IMG/VR virus record: IMGVR_UViG_3300038309_000019
Coordinates: 1-39,191 of that record
Strand: one strand, 5' to 3'
DNA: 39,191 nucleotides
Source of the DNA: a virus
Part shown: positions 6,864-15,455 of the stretch, one piece after another
How positions within the stretch are numbered: position 1 is the first letter of the stretch
Layout: each line of letters opens with the position of its first letter
Position numbers and translations under genes: made by a program
The notes under the pieces: generated by a model
The model's database searches: none
The model's input: only the letters and a program-made list of their open reading frames with translations
Told to the model about the DNA's origin: nothing

Positions 6864-8943
6864 ACGCAACGGATCTTATGAAGAATTTGATATCTCCAAA
6901 ATCCGTAAGCAAACTCAAGATTCCACAAATGGTCTCAAAGGCACTTCATACGAGGAGCTTGAACTAGACCTAAGTTTACGACTTGTTGGTGATATTACAT
7001 CAAGCGAAATTCAACAATCTCTTATCAAGGTAGCAGTGGATAAGATTGATATTGATGCACCAAACTGGTCGTTTGTAGCAGCTCGGCTGTTTCTATACGA
7101 TCTCTATCATAGAGTCAATGGGTACACTGGTTACGGAACACTAGAGGAATATTTTGATCTTTGTGAATCTGAAGGTAGAATCCAGAAGGATCTGAGGGAT
7201 AAATTTGATCTGGAAGAATTGGATGCATACATTGATTATGATCGTGATATGCAGTTTACATACCTAGGCATTAGAACACTATATGATCGGTATCTCCTAA
7301 AAAATGAATTAGGTGATCCGATCGAACTACCACAGCATATGTTTATGGCTATCGCAATGTTCTTAGCTCAAAACGAGAAGAAGCCAAATAAGTGGGCTAA
7401 AAAGTTCTATGATATGATTTCTAAATTTGAAGTCATGATGGCAACTCCTACGTTATCCAATGCTAGAACACTTTCTCCCCAACTATGTAGTTGTTTTGTT
7501 GGGTCTACTGCTGATAATCTAACGGATATTTTCGGTTCTTACGCTGATCAAGCACAACTATCTAAGTATGGTGGTGGAATTGGATGGGACTGGACAAGAG
7601 TTCGTGCTTTAGGTTCAACTATTGCTGGACATAAAGGTGCTGCTGCTGGTGTTATTCCAGCCCTTAAGATAGAAAATGATATTGCAAATTACGTAGATCA
7701 GCTTGGAACTCGTAAAGGTGCGATTAATGTGTATCTTGAGACATGGCATATGGACATCTATGATTTCCTAGACCTCAAAAAGAATTCCGGCGAAGAGCGT
7801 AGACGGGCTCATGATCTATTTACATCTGTATGGGCTTCTGATCTATTTATGGAACGTGTAGAAGCTGATGCTGATTGGACATTGTTTGATCCATATGATA
7901 CTCCAGATCTTTCAGAAGTATTTGGTGATGCGTTTAGACTAGCTTATGAGTCTTACGAAAATTCAAAAGGTATCAGAAAGAGAGTAGTTAAAGCGAAGGA
8001 GCTATGGAGAAAGATTATCATTTCTTATTTTGAAACCGGATCACCATTCTTAGGTTTTAAGGATACTGTAAATGATGCCCATATGAATCCACATAAAGGA
8101 CTTATTCGATCTTCGAACCTTTGTATGGAATACCTCCACTTTACTGATGAGAATAATATTGCCGTATGTAATCTTGCATCTGTTAATCTATCCAAAATTA
8201 ACTCTAAAGAGGACATTGATCGGATCGTACCAGTAGCTATGCGAGCTTTGGATAACGTCATTGACCTAAATTTTTATCCGGTAGAGAAGGCAAAAAATAC
8301 TCATTACAGTACACGATCTGTTGGTCTTGGTATCATGGGCGAAGCACAGATGGTTGCGGAAAAACAAATTGAATTTGGGTCAGAACAGCATGAAAAACTG
8401 ATTGATTCTGTACTTGGTAATATTCGATATGCTGCAGAGGGGGCGTCTCAAGATCTAGCTGAAGAGCGTGGAGTGTATCCTGCTTGGAAGGGATCTAAGT
8501 GGGAAGCTGAAGGTAAGTTAATGCGTAATGGCTACATTATGGCAATTGCACCTACAAGCTCTATCTCTATCCTAGTAGGTACTACTCAGTCTATCGAACC
8601 AATCTATAAGCGAAAATGGTATGAAGAAAACTTATCTGGGCTGATCCCTGTAGTTGCTCCTAACTTATCTCCAGATACTTGGGCATATTATACTCCAGCA
8701 TATGAAGTAGACCAAATGAAACTGGTTAAACTTGCAGCAATTAGGCAGAAATGGGTTGATCAAGGGCAAAGCTTGAATATCTTCGTTGATCCAGAAAAGA
8801 TTAGTGGCAAGTACCTAAGTGATCTGTATATGTACGCTTGGAAATTAAAGGTAAAAACAACATACTATCTTCGCAGTAAATCCCCAGAGGATACTGACAG
8901 TAGTGCAGTTGACAGATCAATGGAGTGTTCAGGATGTCAGTAA
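6850..8943 (+). CDS. nrdA: Class I ribonucleoside-diphosphate reductase, large subunit
   Basis: Reduces NDPs to dNDPs with NrdB. The 697-aa protein starts with a partial ATP-cone-like region (IKRNGSYEEFDISKI). Active-site residues align with E. coli NrdA: C215 and C440 as the redox pair, and N423-x-C425-x-E427 in NLCMEY as the thiyl-radical centre. The tandem tyrosines of the radical path (KTTYYLRS) and a C-terminal CSGC tail for thioredoxin/glutaredoxin exchange are present. AAGGAG precedes ATG 6850. It overlaps nrdB by ten bases. No glutaredoxin or thioredoxin gene is visible nearby, so a host reductant is probably used. Confidence 0.95.
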   Translation: MAVIKRNGSYEEFDISKIRKQTQDSTNGLKGTSYEELELDLSLRLVGDITSSEIQQSLIKVAVDKIDIDAPNWSFVAARLFLYDLYHRVNGYTGYGTLEEYFDLCESEGRIQKDLRDKFDLEELDAYIDYDRDMQFTYLGIRTLYDRYLLKNELGDPIELPQHMFMAIAMFLAQNEKKPNKWAKKFYDMISKFEVMMATPTLSNARTLSPQLCSCFVGSTADNLTDIFGSYADQAQLSKYGGGIGWDWTRVRALGSTIAGHKGAAAGVIPALKIENDIANYVDQLGTRKGAINVYLETWHMDIYDFLDLKKNSGEERRRAHDLFTSVWASDLFMERVEADADWTLFDPYDTPDLSEVFGDAFRLAYESYENSKGIRKRVVKAKELWRKIIISYFETGSPFLGFKDTVNDAHMNPHKGLIRSSNLCMEYLHFTDENNIAVCNLASVNLSKINSKEDIDRIVPVAMRALDNVIDLNFYPVEKAKNTHYSTRSVGLGIMGEAQMVAEKQIEFGSEQHEKLIDSVLGNIRYAAEGASQDLAEERGVYPAWKGSKWEAEGKLMRNGYIMAIAPTSSISILVGTTQSIEPIYKRKWYEENLSGLIPVVAPNLSPDTWAYYTPAYEVDQMKLVKLAAIRQKWVDQGQSLNIFVDPEKISGKYLSDLYMYAWKLKVKTTYYLRSKSPEDTDSSAVDRSMECSGCQ

Positions 8944-9971
8944 CGCTTAAACGAAAACAAATCTATAATCCATTAACCACTGAAAAGATTAATGAAGCAT
9001 TTGTTGCCGGAGGTAGCCCCTCTGGTATCATCAACTTTACTAAGCCTACAAATAAATGGTCTTTGAATCTTTGGGAGCAAATGCTTAAAAACACTTGGTT
9101 CCCACAAGAGACAGATATGAATCCAGATAAACGTGCTTACCCACTGTTATCTAACGATGAACATCGGATGTATGATCTTGCACTAGCACAATTGATCTTT
9201 AATGACAGTGAACAAACAAATAATCTTGCAGATAACATAAACCCATATGTTACAGATCCTGTTATTAATTCCTGCCTCGCACGTCAAACTTTTGAGGAGG
9301 CACTCCATTCACAGACATATGCTGTTATGGTTGAAGACATTTCCCCGAATACTGATCTAATCTATGAGCTCCATCGTAGTGATCCAGTGCTAGCAAAGAA
9401 GAATGCGTTTATTTCTAACATGTATGCAAGTCTAGCATCAGATAGCCCAACTCTAGAGACGTTTGCTTTAGCTTGTGTAGCTAATAATATCCTAGAGGGT
9501 ATTGTGTTCTTTGGCGGTTTTGTTGCTATCTGGAGTCTTGGAGATAAAATGCAAGGATCTGCTTCACAAGTATCCTTTATCTGTCGGGATGAGAAGACAC
9601 ACTTAGCCTTGTTCAAGAATGCTCACAATACATTACTGCGTCAGTATCCAGAGATTAGATCTGCATCCTTAGAAGATAGAGCAATCTCTATGATTCGTGA
9701 GGCAGCAGAAATTGAAATCGAGTGGACTAAATATATTACCAATGGTAAAATCTTAGGTTTCTCAGATACAGCTATTAGCTGGTACGTGAAAGATAAAGCT
9801 AACCAGATTAGTAGTAATCTTGGGTATGGTATTATCTTTGAAGATGTAGGAAAGTCTCCTCTGGTAGCACTAGAGAAAAAATATGAAGATCCTAATAACA
9901 CAAGGACTAACTTCTTTGAGGGTACTGTTAAGAACTACTCAAAAGGCTCTTTGAATATGGATGACTTCTAA
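8934..9971 (+). CDS. nrdB: Class I ribonucleoside-diphosphate reductase, small subunit
   Basis: Di-metal radical subunit partnering NrdA. Ligand motifs are present: Asp in IFNDSEQT, EEALHSQTY with the Glu/His ligands and the likely radical Tyr, a Glu in the NILEGIVFFGGF helix, and RDEKTHL with the last Glu/His ligands. The 345-aa length is normal. ATG 8934 is chosen over GTG 8925 because GGAG (8922-8925) lies at correct spacing; the start lies inside the nrdA Cys tail. The presence of the Tyr argues for an ordinary tyrosyl-radical subclass, but the metal (Fe or Mn) cannot be told. Confidence 0.94.
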   Translation: MSVTLKRKQIYNPLTTEKINEAFVAGGSPSGIINFTKPTNKWSLNLWEQMLKNTWFPQETDMNPDKRAYPLLSNDEHRMYDLALAQLIFNDSEQTNNLADNINPYVTDPVINSCLARQTFEEALHSQTYAVMVEDISPNTDLIYELHRSDPVLAKKNAFISNMYASLASDSPTLETFALACVANNILEGIVFFGGFVAIWSLGDKMQGSASQVSFICRDEKTHLALFKNAHNTLLRQYPEIRSASLEDRAISMIREAAEIEIEWTKYITNGKILGFSDTAISWYVKDKANQISSNLGYGIIFEDVGKSPLVALEKKYEDPNNTRTNFFEGTVKNYSKGSLNMDDF

Positions 9972-9980
9972 AGGAAAACT

Positions 9981-10169
9981 ATGCCATGTATTAAATGCTC
10001 AAATGGGAAGTGGAAATATGGTATGCGTGGTAGTTGTATCTATCCAACACGTAAGAAATGTGTTGAAGCCGCAGCTGCTATTCATGCCCAACAGAATAGA
10101 AAAGACAAAGTAGACAAGATTGTTGAATTAGTGTTAACACAAAAGGAGGATAAATGTTTCCCGACTTAA
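9981..10169 (+). CDS. Small Cys-containing phage protein, 62 aa
   Basis: A 62-residue protein with C3-x2-C6, C19 and C27, in the pattern PCIKCSNGKWKYG...GSC-IYPTRKKC-EAAAAIHAQ. The same YG-x2-G-x-C layout recurs in small phage proteins of unknown role and may bind zinc. AAAGGA precedes ATG 9981. It overlaps the next gene by 16 bases. No function assigned. Confidence 0.7.
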   Translation: MPCIKCSNGKWKYGMRGSCIYPTRKKCVEAAAAIHAQQNRKDKVDKIVELVLTQKEDKCFPT

Positions 10170-10366
10170 GACAAGAGAAAGCTGAAGAAATGGCAAGAGA
10201 TATACAATACGAACAGGATATGCGAAGTGACTCTGACTTCTTTCTGGAGCAGGTAAATATGGATATTCAGTTTGAGGATTGTCTACAAGAGTTCATCTCC
10301 TATTGTAAACGATATGACCGTAATCCAAGATTGGAACTTGAGAATATCGTAGATATGTTGACATAA
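10154..10366 (+). CDS. Acidic hypothetical protein, 70 aa
   Basis: A strongly acidic, probably helical 70-residue protein with no recognised family. ATG 10154 is preceded by an excellent AAAGGAGG site embedded in the previous gene. It is followed eleven bases later by the unusual start of the PIN-PhoH gene. Confidence 0.7.
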   Translation: MFPDLRQEKAEEMARDIQYEQDMRSDSDFFLEQVNMDIQFEDCLQEFISYCKRYDRNPRLELENIVDMLT

Positions 10367-10376
10367 AGGATTTATA

Positions 10377-11627
10377 ATTAGTAAGATAGTAATAGATACA
10401 AATGTATTATTAAATAATCCTGAGATCTTAGCTGATGAGTCAATCCATGCAGTAATACCTTATACAGTACTTCATGAGATTGATGGCTTAAAGAAAGATC
10501 CTGATCTTCGTAGGACCGCACAAACAGTTATTAAATACCTGTACCAAGGTCTTAAAAATAAAACTGTGGAAATTGTGGATATTCCACAAGAGAAACAGAC
10601 ACCAGATGAAAAGATTGTCCAAGCAGCAGCAGAACGTGATATACCAATTCTTACTGGTGATATTGGAGCAATGGCAATTGCGTATGCTTCGGGGGTTCCT
10701 ATCCTCGAGACGGAGGAATTGAATCCAGTTAGTGATCCTAACTACACTGGTTATGTCGAAGTATCTGGCGATCTAGACTATGATACACATTGGATTTCGG
10801 ATAAATCAAGACAACTTGTAGAATTCGAAGAGAAGTTTGATGTCTCTCTACAAGAGAATGAGTATGCCATTGTATATAGATTAGCTGAGAATATTGATAT
10901 CTGGGTTAGAAAGGGAGATTCAGTACTTAGAGTTCCTAAGAGTTCTAAGCCTTTTCGGGATGCTGGCATTCTTGTGGATCCTCTTGACGCAATTCAAGCA
11001 TGTGCATTAGACGCCGTATTTGACGCATCAGTACCACTAACAATCCTAGAAGGTGCTATTGGTAGTGGTAAGACAATCCTATCTTTATGCGGTGCTCTAG
11101 CTTGTGTTAGAGGACAGAAACGATTTAAAAGTTATCATAAAATTCTTGTAACACGCCCTAACATTGCAGCAGATCAGCGACTAGCTCTTGGTTTCCGTCC
11201 GGGAGAAGTTGAGAATAAATTTGGTGAATGGTTAGGTGGGATCATTTCAAACTTGAAATTCCTATATGAGCGCACTGATGCAGATCGTGAAGATGAGGCT
11301 GCAAAGAAAATCTTTGATGAATACTTTGAAATGTTACCATTGGAAACAATCCAAGGTGTTTCATTGCACGATTCAATCGTATTAGTAGATGAATACCAAC
11401 TACTAGACAACAATATTATGAAGATGGTGATATCGAGAATCGCAACAGGATCTAAAATCGTACTAATTGGTGATCCATATGATCAAACATATGGTATTAA
11501 CAGGGGTAGAGAAGGTTTTAGAAAGCTTCATGAGAAATTAGGATCTAGTCACTTGATGAACTATGTGCGCTTAGATAAGATTTACAGATCTGATCTTGCT
11601 AACTTTGTCAATGAAATCTATAAATAA
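10377..11627 (+). CDS. phoH: PIN domain-PhoH-like ATPase, apparent ATT start
   Basis: A 416-aa PhoH2-type fusion of an N-terminal PIN ribonuclease domain (acidic residues D7, E34, D77, D95) and a C-terminal PhoH NTPase (Walker A GAIGSGKT at about 226-233, Walker B IVLVDE at about 334-339). Such proteins act on RNA. The frame carrying the PIN domain has no ATG, GTG or TTG between the stop at 10359 and residue 64 (GTG 10566). Starting at 10566 would delete the first PIN strands. AAAGGA at 10365-10370 lies six bases before ATT 10377, the spacing used elsewhere here, so ATT (or ATA 10374) is the likely start. A mutation or sequencing error is the alternative. Confidence 0.85.
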   Translation: MSKIVIDTNVLLNNPEILADESIHAVIPYTVLHEIDGLKKDPDLRRTAQTVIKYLYQGLKNKTVEIVDIPQEKQTPDEKIVQAAAERDIPILTGDIGAMAIAYASGVPILETEELNPVSDPNYTGYVEVSGDLDYDTHWISDKSRQLVEFEEKFDVSLQENEYAIVYRLAENIDIWVRKGDSVLRVPKSSKPFRDAGILVDPLDAIQACALDAVFDASVPLTILEGAIGSGKTILSLCGALACVRGQKRFKSYHKILVTRPNIAADQRLALGFRPGEVENKFGEWLGGIISNLKFLYERTDADREDEAAKKIFDEYFEMLPLETIQGVSLHDSIVLVDEYQLLDNNIMKMVISRIATGSKIVLIGDPYDQTYGINRGREGFRKLHEKLGSSHLMNYVRLDKIYRSDLANFVNEIYK

Positions 11628-11636
11628 AGGAAATAT

Positions 11637-12320
11637 ATGACATACCTAGATCTATACAAGACAGACCCACAAATCCGTAGAGATATTATTGAAGATGGTA
11701 TTATCATTACTACAGTTGATGATAGAGATATTCTATCATTTTATCTAACAGATCAAGTTGAAAGACCGAGTTGGTACACTAACTTTGCTCAACTATCCTC
11801 AGAACTAACAGAAAATGATATTATTGAGATTATTCTAGTAACTCCCGGTGGTTATTTCGATGGTGGCAATCTTATTATTTCGGCAATGAATGCGTCACCA
11901 GCACAAGTTGTTGGGGTTATTCTTGGGGAGGTTGCAAGCATGGGAACACTTATAGCACTTAAATGTGATCAATTGATTATTGAACCTCAAGCTGAATTTA
12001 TGATTCACAATCCTAGTTACGGATATTCTGGTAAGCACCAAGAAGTTGAGGCCCATGTAACCTTTACCACAAAACAGCAGAAAAAGATGATGCAAGATAG
12101 CTATAAATATTTCCTAACCAAAAAGGAAATTAAAAGAGTCCTTAGGGGTGGTGATATTTGGCTAGATGCTTCTGAAATCTCTGCTAGATGGGATAATGTA
12201 TTAGCTGAGCGTAAAAAACTTGCCGATGCTGAACAGGCAGAGCAACTAGTATTAACTATTGATGCCTATAAAGAAGGTATTGCTAGTCTTGAAGCTCAAC
12301 TAAAAGCTCTACAAAAGTAG
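11637..12320 (+). CDS. ClpP-like serine protease
   Basis: A 227-aa ClpP/crotonase-fold peptidase. The triad is visible: S101 in EVASMGT, H124 in FMIHNP, D173 in GGDIWLDASE. The oxyanion loop TPGGYFDGG is near residues 69-77. After the catalytic core, a Glu/Lys/Leu-rich helix extends the C-terminus. It lies in the replication block, far from the head genes, and is not fused to a scaffold, so a prohead-protease role is unlikely. It may degrade host or phage regulatory proteins, perhaps with a host Clp ATPase; the partner is unknown. AAAGGA precedes ATG 11637. Confidence 0.8.
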   Translation: MTYLDLYKTDPQIRRDIIEDGIIITTVDDRDILSFYLTDQVERPSWYTNFAQLSSELTENDIIEIILVTPGGYFDGGNLIISAMNASPAQVVGVILGEVASMGTLIALKCDQLIIEPQAEFMIHNPSYGYSGKHQEVEAHVTFTTKQQKKMMQDSYKYFLTKKEIKRVLRGGDIWLDASEISARWDNVLAERKKLADAEQAEQLVLTIDAYKEGIASLEAQLKALQK

Positions 12321-12326
12321 ACTATT

Positions 12327-12348
12327 AGAGGTCCTTTAGGGGATCTCT
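12327..12348 (+). terminator. Hairpin after the ClpP-like gene
   Basis: AGAGGTCC and GGATCTCT pair over eight positions (one G-T wobble) around a six-base loop, seven bases past the protease stop. No T-run follows, so it is a weak intrinsic terminator or an RNA-processing/stability element within the operon. Confidence 0.35.
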
Positions 12349-12374
12349 AGATAATCTATAGAAAGGATTAATAG

Positions 12375-12551
12375 ATGTTTGAAGACCATGAACCAGAAAT
12401 TGTAGAATATAATAATGAAACGTATCTAGTATTTCGTCAGGACCCTAATATGAAGGGAAGTAAATACCTAGCAGTAAAATTAGAAGTGGCACCTCCAGCT
12501 TTGGAGGTTGCGTACTTTAAGACAAAATACGAATACGAGGAGGATCAATGA
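12375..12551 (+). CDS. Small acidic hypothetical protein, 58 aa
   Basis: Unrecognised 58-residue protein with a beta-like centre (YLVFRQDP...YLAVKLEV) and acidic ends. AAAGGA precedes ATG 12375. Its stop overlaps the helicase start as ATGA, and it contains the helicase ribosome site (GAGGAGG), so the two are coupled. Confidence 0.65.
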   Translation: MFEDHEPEIVEYNNETYLVFRQDPNMKGSKYLAVKLEVAPPALEVAYFKTKYEYEEDQ

Positions 12552-13795
12552 AGACAATAGGCTGGGAAGCATTAGCTCTAGCAAAACTAATAAAAGAACA
12601 AGATAAAACGCTACTAATAGATCTTAATGAGAGCCTATTTAGTAACCATACAAAAAACCTATTTAAGTCTATCCTAAAGCACTTCTCTGATACACATCAA
12701 ATCCCTTCTTTTCCTGTCCTTGAAGCTATTGTAAATGATAAAGCACCTAAAGCAATTAGACCAGTAGTACTTGGGCATATAGAGGCTATGAAGAAACTTG
12801 AGATCTCTGATATCAATACTAATGAGATCATATCGGGTCTTAGGGACAAACTTTTACTATCTACTATTGATAATAATATCAAATCCTTAACAGAAAAAGC
12901 TATGACAAAAGATACTGCTTCTGTCAGGGCTATTTTTAATACTATGGTAGAGCAATTAAATCTATCTGAGGTAAAACCTACTGACTTCTCTGAAGCTATG
13001 GATGCACCAGATATGTCAAAGATTATTACTTCTGGTATTGATGGATTAGATGATATTATCACTGGCGTTGCTGGATTAACAATCATTGCAGGCTCTAGTG
13101 GTGGCGGTAAGAGTCTATTGATGCTACAAGCAGCAGCTAATCAATTCTTAGCAGGACACTCAGTTCTATTTGTATCTTTAGAGTTATCCCCACAAGTTCT
13201 CGGTATGCGATTAAAAAGCTATCTAACTGGTATCCCATTTAATAAAATTATTAAGGGTGAATTATCAGAGGAGGAAAAGAAGATTGTTTCTGATACTATG
13301 AAAGGCTTCTTTGATAGGCCGAATAAGTTTAGAATCATCTATGATCCACTGGATAGTGAGGAATTGCTAACCCTTATCCATACAGAAAAATCCTTGTATG
13401 ATATAGATATTTGTTATATTGATTATATGAATCTTGTATCAGCACCAAAACACTCTTCTGGTGGTTGGCAGGCACTTACAGATCTTGCAAGGGATCTTCA
13501 TAGAATTTCAATGAGAATTGGTGTCATATCTGTAAGTGCTGCACAAGTAGACCTAGAGAAAGCACCTAAGAATGGTGAATACCCTATCATTCGCACACGA
13601 GGTTCTAAGGAATTAGAGTATAGTGCGACACTAATGATGTATGTACATACACCAGAGAAAGCAGAAGGATCAGAAATGGCTGAATCAGAACCGGCAGTAC
13701 TTTATATCCTCAAAAACCGAAATGCTCCTAGAGCGCAAATCCTTCTTGATAAGAAATTCCAATTCATGAAATTCGAATTTGTAATGGAGCTATAA
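12548..13795 (+). CDS. DnaB-family replicative helicase
   Basis: A 415-aa RecA-fold helicase that would unwind the fork together with the primase at 14551. Walker A is GSSGGGKS (182-189), followed by VLFVSLELS (motif H1a-like). Walker B is YIDYMN (290-295). A sensor-type SVSAAQVD segment and a C-terminal KNRNAPRAQ stretch match the arginine-finger region. The N-terminal 150 residues are helical, as in gp41/DnaB-type collar domains. It is coupled to the upstream 58-aa gene by ATGA and to the downstream gene by TAATG. Confidence 0.88.
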   Translation: MKTIGWEALALAKLIKEQDKTLLIDLNESLFSNHTKNLFKSILKHFSDTHQIPSFPVLEAIVNDKAPKAIRPVVLGHIEAMKKLEISDINTNEIISGLRDKLLLSTIDNNIKSLTEKAMTKDTASVRAIFNTMVEQLNLSEVKPTDFSEAMDAPDMSKIITSGIDGLDDIITGVAGLTIIAGSSGGGKSLLMLQAAANQFLAGHSVLFVSLELSPQVLGMRLKSYLTGIPFNKIIKGELSEEEKKIVSDTMKGFFDRPNKFRIIYDPLDSEELLTLIHTEKSLYDIDICYIDYMNLVSAPKHSSGGWQALTDLARDLHRISMRIGVISVSAAQVDLEKAPKNGEYPIIRTRGSKELEYSATLMMYVHTPEKAEGSEMAESEPAVLYILKNRNAPRAQILLDKKFQFMKFEFVMEL

Positions 13796-14007
13796 TGGTA
13801 GAAGATAAGATTCTTAAAACTTTGGCATTGCATCTAGCGACCAATGAGGTTTCTAGTGGTGTGTTTCCAACTCCTGAGACCTTTGGTGAGTTCGCAGATA
13901 TATTATTTGATGAATTAGTATACGCTGCAGCAAGAAACTATGATAGCCTGAAAGAGTGCTCAGAACTGCTAGATGCAATTAACTGGGAGGTCTATAATGA
14001 CGAATGA
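13795..14007 (+). CDS. Acidic hypothetical protein, 70 aa
   Basis: Unrecognised 70-residue acidic helical protein starting on the last base of the helicase stop (TAATG at 13793-13797), hence probably coupled. It carries the GGGAGG site for the next gene near its end and overlaps that gene by 11 bases. Confidence 0.65.
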   Translation: MVEDKILKTLALHLATNEVSSGVFPTPETFGEFADILFDELVYAAARNYDSLKECSELLDAINWEVYNDE

Positions 14008-14257
14008 CATCATTAATGGACTATTCGAGTTAATAGGAGGATTTCTCTTACTGCTGAATGTACTAGAGATCTATAAGCATAAAGAGATCAAGGGAATCCA
14101 TTGGGGTCCAACAGTATTCTTTACTGTATGGGGATTATGGAATCTACATTATTACCCGTCATTAGACCAATGGTTTAGTTTTGCAGGTGGATTAGTGATT
14201 GTTACAGTCAATAGTGTATGGTTATATCTAATCTGGAAATACAGAAAAAATAAATAA
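13997..14257 (+). CDS. Three-TM membrane protein, 86 aa
   Basis: An 86-residue protein with hydrophobic helices near residues 8-22, 33-48 and 57-78, a central KEIKGIHWGP turn and a basic C-terminus. Start 13997 is chosen for the GGGAGG site. Proteins with this short KGxxWxP pattern occur in diverse phages as uncharacterised membrane proteins; the turn is reminiscent of PQ-loop-type half-bundles, but that is speculative. It lies between helicase and primase, not with the lysis genes. Confidence 0.7.
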   Translation: MTNDIINGLFELIGGFLLLLNVLEIYKHKEIKGIHWGPTVFFTVWGLWNLHYYPSLDQWFSFAGGLVIVTVNSVWLYLIWKYRKNK

Positions 14258-14266
14258 AGGAATATC

Positions 14267-14467
14267 ATGGGCTTACGTTGTTATCTATTAGGGCATAAAT
14301 GGGAGCCTAAACATGTTTATCATTCTCGAGATACGTTATATAATGGTTGTGCCCCATCAACTGTAGTAACATCTAAATGTATAGTCTGTGGGGAAGTTAG
14401 AGATAAAGTCCTATATGGTGCTGGGTACGTAGAACTAAAGGAGTTACAACATGAGCCGAATAAGTGA
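14267..14467 (+). CDS. Small zinc-ribbon-like protein, 66 aa
   Basis: A 66-residue protein with C5, H10, C28 and a CIVC knuckle (C38-x2-C41), consistent with a small zinc site. AAAGGA lies five bases before ATG 14267. It overlaps the following ORF by 17 bases. No family can be named. Confidence 0.65.
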   Translation: MGLRCYLLGHKWEPKHVYHSRDTLYNGCAPSTVVTSKCIVCGEVRDKVLYGAGYVELKELQHEPNK

Positions 14468-14654
14468 ATTCTACCAAGAACAAAAACAAGAACAAATGGA
14501 ATTACAATTAGCCTATATGGAATACATGATGGAATATGAACAGGAATTTGATGATGTACAAAGATATAATCATAAGCAAGCTGAGAGACCTAAGAGTAAG
14601 CTACGAAGTAAGAGGGGACGAGGTAAATTGTACTTGCCTAAATCCAGAGCATAA
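14451..14654 (+). CDS. Gln/Glu-rich protein overlapping the primase gene, 67 aa
   Basis: A 67-residue ORF. The first half is Gln/Glu/Tyr/Met-rich and probably helical; the second half is strongly basic. It begins at ATG 14451 with AAAGGAG upstream, one of the better sites here, and runs 104 bases into the primase gene in another frame. The upstream 100 bases are covered by no other gene, supporting it as real. The basic tail is encoded by the shared DNA. Confidence 0.55.
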   Translation: MSRISEFYQEQKQEQMELQLAYMEYMMEYEQEFDDVQRYNHKQAERPKSKLRSKRGRGKLYLPKSRA

Positions 14655-15453
14655 CGATAAGAATCCTAGTTTTTCTATTAATACCCATACAGGCCTTTTT
14701 TACTGTTTTAGTTGTGGTTTTTCTGGACATATCCGTAGAGTTTGGGAAGATCTCAAAATTGACCCAGAAACTGAAAGATCAGCAGCATACTCCTCTCTGC
14801 TAGATCAGTGGGACACTGATGATACAGCAGAAGTAGAGGATCTTAGTTATCTATTACCTCCTATAGATCATTATGTTACTTACGATATTAGAGGAATTAG
14901 TTCAGAACTGCTGGAACAACTTGGTGTATACTACTGCAGTACTGGTAGATACAAAGGAAGGATTGTATTTCCTATTAAAGATATCTACGGAACTGTCCTA
15001 GGATTTGATGCTAGAATACACCAACCTTCAGGAAAACCTAAGATTGAGGCTAATTATCTTAATGCAAAATATCTTAGATCCTCTAAAATGAGTACAAAGG
15101 ATATACTGTATCCTTTAGATTTCATACATAATTCTGGTATGGCTATAGGAAAACCTATCATATTAACAGAAGGTGTATTTGATGCACTGTCCTACATTGA
15201 ATTAGGCTATGCAGCAGTATGCAATTTTGGACTATCTGGACCATCACCAACTAAAGTCGGCAGATTGCTTTCATTAAGCCCATCAGAAATTATTAATGGG
15301 TTTGATCCAGTGCAATCTGGATTTGATGGGTGGCAAAAAATTAAGGATAGTTGGAGACAGTATCTACCAATCGGAAAACCATTAAGCATCATAAAAGAAT
15401 TAAAAGATTCTGGATTTGATGACATTAACCAGTACCTACAAGAAGGTATGTAA
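14551..15453 (+). CDS. DnaG-like primase (CHC2 zinc finger plus Toprim)
   Basis: Synthesises RNA primers at the fork with the helicase at 12548. Numbered from ATG 14551, a CHC2 zinc-binding region spans about 27-55 (Cys residues in NCTC, the PEH histidine, then CFSC). The Toprim Glu is E207 in LTEGVFDALS. The expected DxD turn reads FDPVQ (251-255), so the second Asp is Val. Start 14551 is preferred because AGGA lies five bases upstream; in-frame ATG 14536 has poor spacing. The start lies within the 67-aa ORF at 14451. Function is likely, but the changed Toprim motif is notable. Confidence 0.82.
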   Translation: MMYKDIIISKLRDLRVSYEVRGDEVNCTCLNPEHNDKNPSFSINTHTGLFYCFSCGFSGHIRRVWEDLKIDPETERSAAYSSLLDQWDTDDTAEVEDLSYLLPPIDHYVTYDIRGISSELLEQLGVYYCSTGRYKGRIVFPIKDIYGTVLGFDARIHQPSGKPKIEANYLNAKYLRSSKMSTKDILYPLDFIHNSGMAIGKPIILTEGVFDALSYIELGYAAVCNFGLSGPSPTKVGRLLSLSPSEIINGFDPVQSGFDGWQKIKDSWRQYLPIGKPLSIIKELKDSGFDDINQYLQEGM

Positions 15454-15455
15454 CC

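Noticed and set aside
12697-13086. 129-codon open frame antisense to the helicase
   Set aside because: No ribosome site, hydrophobic shadow-like composition, and the sense frame is a clear helicase.
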